From CAYNFP01 sp964396655 (GTDB lineage Bacteria > Bacillota_I > Bacilli_A > RF39 > UBA660), in NCBI GenBank assembly GCA_964396655.1, contig CAYNFP010000009.1, positions 1 to 50,077 of the forward strand: a DNA stretch of 50,077 bases, read 5' to 3'. A model generated the notes under the pieces. It worked only from the letters and a program-made list of their open reading frames with translations, did no database searches and was not told where the DNA came from. Each line of letters opens with the position of its first letter. Within the stretch, counting starts at the first letter, position 1. Made by a program: the position numbers and the translations under genes. Below, piece by piece: positions 8,328 to 15,401 of this stretch.

Positions 8328-8638
8328 TATTGTATTCCTTTCAAAATTTCGCTCTTTTTATCTTCATAAGATAATTCTTTTAAGGCACTATTCAATATTA
8401 TAACATAATCTTCATTTATAGAAAGCATATTTTTCATAATTATATCTTTAACTTGCCTTTTTAATTTATTTCTCGTAACAGCATTCCCTATTTTTTTACT
8501 AATGCTAATACAGAATCTACTATAAGTTAATTGATTTTTCTTTCTATATATAATAAAAAATCTAAAGAAATTTTTATTTCCAGTTTTTATTATATCTAAT
8601 ATTTCTTTATTTTTTTGTATTATATATTTTTTATTCAT
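8327..8638 (-). CDS. rnpA: Ribonuclease P protein component
   Basis: Protein subunit of RNase P, which trims tRNA 5' ends. The RNR signature is present as GNAVTRNKLKRQVKDI, preceded by the FCISISKKIGNAV strand. I chose the ATG at 8638 (103 residues, near family size), preceded by GGAACGGAGACT although the spacing is short. A TTG five codons upstream (8653) is in frame but has no ribosome site. Located between rpmH and yidC as in nearly all Bacillota. Confidence 0.92.
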   Translation of the reverse strand: MNKKYIIQKNKEILDIIKTGNKNFFRFFIIYRKKNQLTYSRFCISISKKIGNAVTRNKLKRQVKDIIMKNMLSINEDYVIILNSALKELSYEDKKSEILKGIQ

Positions 8639-8695
8639 AGTCTCCGTTCCCAAAATAATTATACAACAAAAAACTACTTAATTAAAAGTAGTTAT

Positions 8696-8818
8696 TTATT
8701 TTGCTAAATCTTTTCTTCCTTTTGCTCTTCTTTTAGATAAAACTTTCTTACCTTTTCTTGAACGAAAACCAGAAACTTTACTTTTCTTTAAATTATTAGG
8801 TTGAAATGTCCTTTTCAT
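8696..8818 (-). CDS. rpmH: 50S ribosomal protein L34
   Basis: 40-residue, highly basic protein. It starts MKRTFQPNN and ends RRAKGRKDLAK, the two invariant ends of L34. The usual bacterial protein is 44 residues; the missing four fall in the middle arginine-rich turn after SGFRSR. Ribosome site GGAGGTAATT before the ATG. First gene of the leftward operon, transcribed from a consensus promoter directly beside the origin. Confidence 0.95.
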   Translation of the reverse strand: MKRTFQPNNLKKSKVSGFRSRKGKKVLSKRRAKGRKDLAK

Positions 8819-8858
8819 AATTACCTCCATTTAATATATTATTTGCTTGACACTGAAC

Positions 8859-8887
8859 ATTATAAACAATAGAATAGGAATTGTCAA
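8859..8887 (-). promoter_or_regulatory. Consensus sigma-A promoter of rpmH operon
   Basis: Minus strand: TTGACA (8882-8887), 17 bases, TATAAT (8859-8864), a perfect match to the sigma-A consensus. The first DnaA-type box (8895-8903) lies just upstream of the -35, so DnaA binding could influence this operon. Confidence 0.85.
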
Positions 8888-9076
8888 TTTTATTTTATTA
8901 ACAATGCTGTCAATAACTTTATTAACATATTAATTTAAAACTTGTTAATATTGTTAATAACTTTAATTTTGTTAGTAATATCAATAAAATTACTGTTAAT
9001 AACTTGTTAATGATTATTGTTAATATTTTTTGAGTCTTTATTTTTGAAAAGGTTTGAATTACAATTAAGTTAATAA
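8888..9076. other. oriC part 1: cluster of TTATTAACA-type DnaA boxes upstream of dnaA
   Basis: Four exact copies of the 9-mer TTATTAACA: 8895-8903 and 8919-8927 on the plus strand, 8952-8960 and 8994-9002 on the minus strand. One-mismatch copies occur at 8943-8951, 8970-8978, 9005-9013, 9018-9026 and 9068-9076 (all minus orientation). No TTATCCACA is seen. Box clusters both upstream and downstream of dnaA are the standard bipartite Bacillota origin. The dnaA promoter must also lie here; TACAAT at 9059-9064 is a possible -10. Spacing and clustering are seen; use as DnaA boxes is inferred. Confidence 0.75.
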
Positions 9077-9096
9077 AAGTACAAGGAGGGTTTTAT

Positions 9097-10458
9097 ATGG
9101 ATGTTAAAAGTTTTGAATCTAATTTTTTAAATTTAATTTCTAAGAAAATTTCTAATGCAACTATAAATACATGGTTTAAAGATTTAGACTTTTATTTAGA
9201 TGAAAAAAACGTTTATATATTATCTCCACATGAAGCAAATAAAAAACATTTAATAAACAATTATTTAGAAATTATTGAAGAAACTATTTTAGAAATGAAT
9301 GATTCTTTAAATTTTGTAGAAATAACTACTGAAAACAAAAAATTAGATAAAAAAGAAGAAATAGTTGAAATAACAGATGATAATTTAACTGAAGAATATA
9401 AATATTATAGTAATTTTAATCCTAAATACACCTTTGATACATATATGGTTGGTGATAGCAACAAACTAGCTTATTCAAGTGCTTTAGCTGTAGCTCAGAA
9501 ACCAGGAAAATTATATAATCCTTTATTTATATACGGAAATAGTGGTTTAGGAAAAACACATTTAATGCACGCAATTGGAAATTATATAAAAAACAATTCT
9601 GATAAAAAAGTTTTATATATAACAACAGAACAATTTGTTAATGATTTAATTTTAATGTATAAAAAAGATGAAGTTAATAAAGATAATTTGGGTTATATAG
9701 AAATATTTAGAAAAAAATACAGAGATATAGATGTTTTAATGATTGATGATATACAATTTTTAGGAGGAGCTATTAAATCTCAACAAGAATTCACTAATAC
9801 TTTTAATTCTTTATATGATAATGAAAAACAAATTATTATATGCTCTGATAGGTCTGTAGATGATTTAAAATTATTAGAAGATCGTCTTAGAACAAGATTT
9901 AACTGGGGTTTAAAAGTTAATATAAGTCCTCCAGATTATGAATTAAAAGTTAATATAATTAAACAAAAAATTAAATATACGGATTTAATTATAGATTTAA
10001 GTGATGAAATTATTAATTATGTAGCATCAAATTGTGGAAGTGATGTTAGAAATATAGAAGGATTTATAACTAGACTTTGTGCATATCAAGCTATAATGAA
10101 TATTCCTAAATTATCATTAGAAGAGGCAATTGAAGCATTAAAAGAATACACAAATTCATTATTATTTAGTCCAAATACAATAAAAAAAATACAAAGTGTA
10201 GTTGCTAAATATTTTGAATTATCTGTAGAAGATTTAAAAGGTAAAAAAAGAAATGCTCTTATTACTCAAGCTAGACATATTGCTTTTTATCTAAGCAGAA
10301 TAATGACCGATGACAGTTATATAAAAATTGGAATGGAATTTGGAAATAGAAATCATGCAACCGCTATTCATTCTTATGAAAAAATTAAACATGATTTGCA
10401 AAATAATAAACAACTTGGTAATATTATATTAGAAATAAAATCAAAAATAAGTGAGTAA
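9097..10458 (+). CDS. dnaA: Chromosomal replication initiator DnaA
   Basis: AAA+ initiator that binds boxes at oriC and opens the duplex. Domain I about 1-75; AAA+ core with Walker A GNSGLGKT (147-154), Walker B VLMIDD (213-218) and a sensor region; C-terminal helix-turn-helix domain IV from about 365. The usual signature GGRDHTTV reads GNRNHATA here (416-423), changing positions that contact DnaA-box bases in the E. coli structure. Start supported by AAGGAGGG upstream. 453 residues, normal. Flanked on both sides by TTATTAACA repeats. Confidence 0.97.
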   Translation: MDVKSFESNFLNLISKKISNATINTWFKDLDFYLDEKNVYILSPHEANKKHLINNYLEIIEETILEMNDSLNFVEITTENKKLDKKEEIVEITDDNLTEEYKYYSNFNPKYTFDTYMVGDSNKLAYSSALAVAQKPGKLYNPLFIYGNSGLGKTHLMHAIGNYIKNNSDKKVLYITTEQFVNDLILMYKKDEVNKDNLGYIEIFRKKYRDIDVLMIDDIQFLGGAIKSQQEFTNTFNSLYDNEKQIIICSDRSVDDLKLLEDRLRTRFNWGLKVNISPPDYELKVNIIKQKIKYTDLIIDLSDEIINYVASNCGSDVRNIEGFITRLCAYQAIMNIPKLSLEEAIEALKEYTNSLLFSPNTIKKIQSVVAKYFELSVEDLKGKKRNALITQARHIAFYLSRIMTDDSYIKIGMEFGNRNHATAIHSYEKIKHDLQNNKQLGNIILEIKSKISE

Positions 10459-10465
10459 AAATTAG

Positions 10466-10526
10466 TTATTAACATCCCAAAATTACAATTTTTCATTATA
10501 TAAGTGATATTGAAAAGTTATTAACA
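10466..10526. other. oriC part 2: DnaA-type boxes downstream of dnaA
   Basis: Two exact TTATTAACA boxes on the plus strand, 10466-10474 and 10518-10526, in the 120-bp dnaA-dnaN gap. This matches the position of the unwinding half of the B. subtilis origin. Confidence 0.7.
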
Positions 10527-10536
10527 ATATTAACTG

Positions 10537-10551
10537 TAATAATACTAATAA
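10537..10551 (+). other. Possible DnaA-trio tract / unwinding start
   Basis: Five triplets in phase, TAA TAA TAC TAA TAA, begin 11 bases after the last box (10518-10526) and run into an A/T-only stretch. B. subtilis uses 5'-TA(G/A) triplets beside boxes to load DnaA on one strand. The resemblance is suggestive, but AT-rich DNA makes such triplets easy by chance. Confidence 0.4.
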
Positions 10552-10578
10552 ATATATAAAAAGAAAGAGGTAAATTAA

Positions 10579-11700
10579 ATGAAATTAAAAATTGAAAAAA
10601 ATATTTTATTAGAAAATTTAAATTCAGTTTCAAAAGCTGTATCTACTAAAAATATAATTCCTGTATTAAATGGAGTAGAATTTGAATTAAAAAAAGAAGG
10701 GTTATATTTAACAGCAACTAATAATGATATAACTATTAAAAATTTTATAAATAAAAAAGATATAAAAGAAATTTCATCTGAAGGAAAAATAATTATATAT
10801 GGAAGATATCTTTTAGATATTATAAGAAAATTACCAGATGGAGAAATATTAATAGAAGAAGTAGATGGAAATAAAGCAATTATTTCTACAAAGAATTCAA
10901 AATATAATTTAAATTGTTATCCTATTAATGAATTTCCTAAAATAGAAATAAAAGAAGCAAATAATCCTATTACATTATCAAGTGAGTTATTAAAAGAAAT
11001 ATTAAATCAAACTTCATTTGCTACATCTTTACAAGAAAGCAGACCTTTATTAACAGGCATAAATATAAAAATAATAGGTAATATTTTAGAATGTGTAGCA
11101 ACTGATTCATATAGATTAGCTAAAAAATTAATTTTATTACCTAAAGATATTGAAGAAAATATTAATATAGTAATTCCTTCAAAAAATATAAATGAATTAG
11201 TAAAAGTATTTGATTTAGGAGAAGAAAATGTTGAAATACATATATTTAATAATAAAATTTTATTTAAATATAAAAATATATTATTTCAATCAAGTTTATT
11301 AAATGGAACATATCCAAATACAGATAGTTTTGTTCCTAAAAATTTTGAAATGGAAATAGAAGCTGATTTAATAGAATTATATAATGTATTAGATAGAGCA
11401 TCATTATTAACACAATCAAAAGAAAAAAATACTGTTCAATTATCTATAGAAAAAAATAAATTAATTATTAATTCATCTAGTCAAGAAGCAGGAAAAGTAG
11501 AAGAAACAATGGAAATAAAAAATTTAAATAATAATGATATAAAAATATCATTTTCAGCAAAATATATGTTAGATGCATTAAAAACATTTAATTCAGAAAC
11601 AGTAAAATTATATTTTAATGGACAAATAAAACCTATAATAATAAAAGAAAATGATAAAGGAAATTTAATTCAATTAATTTTACCTATAATGACATATTAA
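10579..11700 (+). CDS. dnaN: DNA polymerase III beta sliding clamp
   Basis: Ring-shaped processivity clamp loaded by DnaX/HolA/HolB. Three repeated clamp domains across 373 residues, with ASLLTQSKEKNTVQLSIE in domain 3 and the C-terminal hydrophobic-pocket strand IIIKEN...LIQLILPIMTY. Immediately follows dnaA and the second origin half. AAAGAGG is the ribosome site. A strong hairpin overlaps the stop codon, separating dnaN from the next gene. Confidence 0.97.
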   Translation: MKLKIEKNILLENLNSVSKAVSTKNIIPVLNGVEFELKKEGLYLTATNNDITIKNFINKKDIKEISSEGKIIIYGRYLLDIIRKLPDGEILIEEVDGNKAIISTKNSKYNLNCYPINEFPKIEIKEANNPITLSSELLKEILNQTSFATSLQESRPLLTGINIKIIGNILECVATDSYRLAKKLILLPKDIEENINIVIPSKNINELVKVFDLGEENVEIHIFNNKILFKYKNILFQSSLLNGTYPNTDSFVPKNFEMEIEADLIELYNVLDRASLLTQSKEKNTVQLSIEKNKLIINSSSQEAGKVEETMEIKNLNNNDIKISFSAKYMLDALKTFNSETVKLYFNGQIKPIIIKENDKGNLIQLILPIMTY

Positions 11701-11718
11701 AAAATATGTCTTTTTTTT
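11691..11718 (+). terminator. Terminator of dnaA-dnaN
   Basis: GACATATT (11691-11698), AAAA loop, AATATGTC (11703-11710), then eight T residues. The left arm includes the end of dnaN. Confidence 0.85.
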
Positions 11719-11747
11719 AATATTCAACAAATTTCGACATTTTGATA

Positions 11748-11756
11748 TGTTATAAT
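11748..11756 (+). promoter_or_regulatory. Extended -10 promoter of the comK-like gene
   Basis: TG (11748-11749), one base, TATAAT (11751-11756), 33 bases before the start codon. No good -35 is seen, as expected for an extended -10 promoter. Since dnaN ends in a terminator, this is likely the main promoter. Confidence 0.6.
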
Positions 11757-11789
11757 AACACCCAATTTTGAAAAAAAGGAGGTGAAAAA

Positions 11790-12251
11790 ATGGATTATGA
11801 AATAAATAAAGATACTTTAGCAGTAATACCTTTATCCAAATCTAAATGTAAAATATTAGAAAAAGAAGAAGAATATATTTTGTCTGTTCAAACATTTGAT
11901 GTAATTGAGCACAGTTGCGAATATTTTGGGAGTAATTATGAAGGAAGATATGTTGGTACAAAAAAGATAGCAGGGATAACACATAAATCCCCAATTATTA
12001 TAGAAGATACATCTAAAATAATATTTTTTCCTACAACTTCTCCTACTAAAGAAGAATGTATCTGGATATCTTTAAATAATATTGTAAGTTATGAAAAAGG
12101 AGAATTAAAAGGAACTTCAAAAATTTTATTTAAAAATGGTAATATTTTGAATTTAGATATGTCTATAGGTTCATTGACAAATCAAATTTTAAGAGCTAGT
12201 AGATTAAAATATTTGTTAGAGGAAAGACAAAAAAATTTTAATAAAAATTAA
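11790..12251 (+). CDS. ComK-family competence transcription factor homologue
   Basis: Resembles B. subtilis ComK along its conserved core: YEINKDTLAVIP at the N-terminus, HSCEYFGSNYEGR (41-53), ITHKSPI (63-69), and FFPTTSPTKEECIWIS (79-94), each matching ComK motifs such as SCRFFGSSYAGR and LFPTLSSTRPQCGWIS. At 153 residues it lacks the C-terminal tail of the 192-residue Bacillus protein, a tail involved in proteolytic control there. Perfect ribosome site AAAGGAGGTGA. Own promoter and own terminator. It occupies the slot where yaaA (S4 domain) usually lies between dnaN and recF. The function as a DNA-uptake regulator is inferred from family; no paired AAAA-N5-TTTT ComK sites were found upstream. 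Confidence 0.82.
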   Translation: MDYEINKDTLAVIPLSKSKCKILEKEEEYILSVQTFDVIEHSCEYFGSNYEGRYVGTKKIAGITHKSPIIIEDTSKIIFFPTTSPTKEECIWISLNNIVSYEKGELKGTSKILFKNGNILNLDMSIGSLTNQILRASRLKYLLEERQKNFNKN

Positions 12252-12259
12252 ATTTAAAG

Positions 12260-12287
12260 AAACATAATTTTTTATTATGTTTTTTTT
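12260..12287 (+). terminator. Terminator of the comK-like gene
   Basis: AAACATAAT (12260-12268), five-T loop, ATTATGTTT (12274-12282), T run to 12287. Isolates the gene from recF. Confidence 0.8.
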
Positions 12288-12296
12288 AAAATATAA

Positions 12297-12324
12297 TGAA
12301 ATAAAATCAAATCTATGATATAAT
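12297..12324 (+). promoter_or_regulatory. Promoter of recF-gyrB-gyrA
   Basis: Extended -10 TGATATAAT (TATAAT 12319-12324) with a poor -35 TGAAAT (12297-12302), spacer 16. Leader of about 60 nt before recF. Confidence 0.6.
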
Positions 12325-12391
12325 TCTAAGTGTGTATAGGAGTACATATTTATATAATTTTTTCTTAAATCAATTCAAATGAGGTTTTAAA

Positions 12392-13483
12392 ATGAATATA
12401 ACAAACTTAGAAATTATAAATTTTAGAAAATTTATAAAATTAAAATTAAAAAATCTAAAATTAATGAATATAATAATAGGTAAAAACGGAGTGGGTAAAA
12501 CCTCAATTATTGAAAGTATTTATTTTGGTAGTGTTTCTAAATCATTTAAATCTTATTATGATGAGGTATTAATAAAAGACTCGAAAGAATTTTTAAAAGT
12601 TAAAATAGACTTGAAAGATAAAGGTAAAATTAAAAAATTAGAATTAATCTTAAAAGGAAAAGAAAAAAAAGCAAAAATAAATAATCAAGTAATTAAAAAA
12701 TTAAGTGATTATATATGTCAATATTCAGTTATATTATTTTCCCCAGATGATATAAGATTAATAAAAGATACTCCAAATATTAGAAGAAATTATTTAAATA
12801 TTCAATTATCTAATATTAATAAAGAATATATATTTTTGATAAATAATTATAATAAATTAATAAAAAATAAAAATGATTATTTAAAAAAAATTAATTTTAA
12901 TAGAAATATAGATGAAAAATATTTAGATATTATTGATCAGAAAATTGTTGATATAGGAATAAAAATCTATCAATATAGGAAAAAATATATAACAGAAGTA
13001 AATGAATATATTAATTTGTTATTTAAGAAGTTTAAAACTAACGATGATTTGTATTTAAAATATATTTCTGATTTTGAAGATAAGAAGGCTAGTGAATTGA
13101 TAAATCTTCTTAAAAAAAACAGAGAAAAAGAAATAATATTAGGAATGACAAACATAGGTATACATAGAGATGATATAGAGTTTATTCAAAACGAGAAAAA
13201 TGCAGAAAAATATTCATCTCAAGGTATTCAAAAATTAATAATTTTATCTATGAAATTAGCTGAAATAAAAGTTTTAAATAATAAATATAATATAAAACCA
13301 ATTTTATTATTAGATGATTTATTTAGCGAATTAGACGAAATAAATCAAAAAAAAGTTATAAAATTATTGAATAAAAAATTTCAAACATTTATAACAACAA
13401 CAGATTTAAATAATTTAAATACTGAAAATTTTAAGGAAGTAAATATTATTAAGTTAAAGGAGACAGAAGAATATGAAAAATGA
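12392..13483 (+). CDS. recF: DNA repair and replication protein RecF
   Basis: SMC-like ATPase that helps load RecA at single-strand gaps. Walker A GKNGVGKTS near residue 30, signature YSSQGIQKL, and Walker B/D-loop LLLDDLFSELD near 309-319. 363 residues, normal. Ends inside gyrB (11-base overlap), the classical recF-gyrB coupling. Confidence 0.96.
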   Translation: MNITNLEIINFRKFIKLKLKNLKLMNIIIGKNGVGKTSIIESIYFGSVSKSFKSYYDEVLIKDSKEFLKVKIDLKDKGKIKKLELILKGKEKKAKINNQVIKKLSDYICQYSVILFSPDDIRLIKDTPNIRRNYLNIQLSNINKEYIFLINNYNKLIKNKNDYLKKINFNRNIDEKYLDIIDQKIVDIGIKIYQYRKKYITEVNEYINLLFKKFKTNDDLYLKYISDFEDKKASELINLLKKNREKEIILGMTNIGIHRDDIEFIQNEKNAEKYSSQGIQKLIILSMKLAEIKVLNNKYNIKPILLLDDLFSELDEINQKKVIKLLNKKFQTFITTTDLNNLNTENFKEVNIIKLKETEEYEK

Positions 13484-15392
13484 AAAGTATGATGAGAATA
13501 CAATTCAAGTATTAGAAGGATTAGAAGCAGTTCGTAAAAGACCTGGTATGTATATTGGAACTACAAGTAGTAGAGGATTACATCATTTAGTTTGGGAAAT
13601 TATTGATAACGCAATTGATGAAGCATTAGCGGGTTATTGTGATGATATAGAAGTTATTATTAATAAAGATAACTCAGTCACAGTAAAAGATGATGGAAGA
13701 GGAATCCCGGTTGGAATTCATGCTAAAACAGGCCTATCAACAGTAGAAACAGTTTATACTCACTTACATGCAGGTGGTAAATTTGGTGGTGGTGGTTATA
13801 AAGTATCTGGAGGTCTTCATGGTGTAGGAGCTTCAGTTGTTAATGCATTAAGTACTTGGGTAGAAGTAAAGGTATATCAAAATAGCAAGGTCTATTTTAT
13901 ACGTTTTGAAAATGGTGGACATGCAGTTAAACCGCTTGAAGTTATAGATTCATGTGATGAAAATAGAACAGGAACCACAGTAACTTTTAAACCGGATTCC
14001 GAAATTTTTACAGAAACTACTACATTTGAATATGACATATTAAAAAATAGAATTAGAGAATTAGCATTTTTAAATAAAGGATTAAGAATTATATTAGTAG
14101 ATGATAGAGAAATTCCAGTAAAAAAAGAAGAATTTATATATAATGGTGGGATAGTTGAATATGTAAAGATGATAAATGAAACTAAAACTCCAATACATCC
14201 TCAAATAATATATTTAGAAGGTAGCGAAGATGGAATATCTTTAGAAGTTGCTTTTCAATATAACTCAGGATATTCTTCGACTTTGCTTTCATTTACAAAT
14301 AATATTAACACACATGAAGGTGGAACTCATGAAGACGGTGTAAAAAGAGCTTTAACTCGTGTTATTAATAATTATGCTAAAAATAATAAAATTTTAAAAG
14401 ACGCAGATGAATCTCTTAGTGGGGATGATGTTAGAGAAGGACTAACAATGATTGTTTCATGTAAACATCCTAACCCTCAATTTGAAGGACAAACTAAAAC
14501 TAAATTAGGAAATGCCGAAGTTGTTAAAATTGCTTCTGATGTATTTGGCGATGGATTTGAAAGATTTTTATTGGAAAATCCAGATGTAGCTAAAATAATT
14601 ATTGAAAAATCTTTAATTGCTGCTCATGCTAGAATAGCTGCAAAAAAAGCAAGAGAATTAATAAGAAGAAAAGGGGACTTAGAAATTACAAATTTTTATG
14701 GAAAATTAAAAGATTGTAAGAGTAAGAATCCAGAAGAATCAGAAATATTTTTAGTAGAGGGAGATTCTGCTGGTGGTTCCGCTAAAAATGGAAGAGATTA
14801 TATGACACAAGCAATACTTCCTTTAAGAGGAAAAATATTAAATGTAGAAAAAGCTAGATTGGATAGAGCTCTAGGCAATGAGGAAATAAGAACTATCGTA
14901 ACAGCTTTTGGAACCGGAATAGGTGAAGAATTTGATTTAAAAAAATTAAGATATAATAAGATAATTATAATGACAGATGCCGATGTTGATGGTTCTCACA
15001 TAAGAGTATTGTTATTAACTTTATTTTATAGGTTTTTTAAACCAGTTGTAGAGGCAGGTTTTGTATTTGCTGCACAACCCCCATTATTTAAAATAGTATA
15101 CGGTAAAAATATTAAGTATGTATTAACAGATGAAGAAAAAAACGAGTTTTTAAAGACTCTTCCTGATAGCTCAAAATATACTGTTTTGCGTATGAAAGGT
15201 CTTGGAGAAATGGATGCAGATGAATTAAGAGATACAACAATGTCTAAGGAACATAGGATATTAAGACAAATTACAGTAGATGATGCAATAGCAGCTGATA
15301 AAGTTTTTGAAAAGTTAATGGGAGAAGAAGTTGAACCAAGAAGATTATTTATAGAACAAAATGCAGTTTTTGTAGATAATTTGGATATATAG
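13473..15392 (+). CDS. gyrB: DNA gyrase subunit B
   Basis: ATPase subunit of gyrase. GHKL ATP-binding residues in IIDNAIDEALAGY and the GLHGVGASVVNAL lid; transducer; TOPRIM metal-binding motifs EGDSAGGSAK and DADVDGSHIR; C-terminal GEMDADEL and PRRLFIEQNA. 639 residues, as in Bacillota. ATG preceded by AAAGGAG. Ten bases before gyrA. Confidence 0.98.
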   Translation: MKNEKYDENTIQVLEGLEAVRKRPGMYIGTTSSRGLHHLVWEIIDNAIDEALAGYCDDIEVIINKDNSVTVKDDGRGIPVGIHAKTGLSTVETVYTHLHAGGKFGGGGYKVSGGLHGVGASVVNALSTWVEVKVYQNSKVYFIRFENGGHAVKPLEVIDSCDENRTGTTVTFKPDSEIFTETTTFEYDILKNRIRELAFLNKGLRIILVDDREIPVKKEEFIYNGGIVEYVKMINETKTPIHPQIIYLEGSEDGISLEVAFQYNSGYSSTLLSFTNNINTHEGGTHEDGVKRALTRVINNYAKNNKILKDADESLSGDDVREGLTMIVSCKHPNPQFEGQTKTKLGNAEVVKIASDVFGDGFERFLLENPDVAKIIIEKSLIAAHARIAAKKARELIRRKGDLEITNFYGKLKDCKSKNPEESEIFLVEGDSAGGSAKNGRDYMTQAILPLRGKILNVEKARLDRALGNEEIRTIVTAFGTGIGEEFDLKKLRYNKIIIMTDADVDGSHIRVLLLTLFYRFFKPVVEAGFVFAAQPPLFKIVYGKNIKYVLTDEEKNEFLKTLPDSSKYTVLRMKGLGEMDADELRDTTMSKEHRILRQITVDDAIAADKVFEKLMGEEVEPRRLFIEQNAVFVDNLDI

Positions 15393-15401
15393 GAGGTTAA
15401 A

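Noticed and set aside
8639..8653. TTG start of rnpA at 8653
   Set aside because: No ribosome site precedes it and the extra five residues are not part of the family; ATG 8638 chosen.
11699..11789. ComK boxes (AAAA-N5-TTTT pairs) upstream of the comK-like gene
   Set aside because: The only near match lies in the dnaN terminator stem with wrong spacing; autoregulation is not supported.
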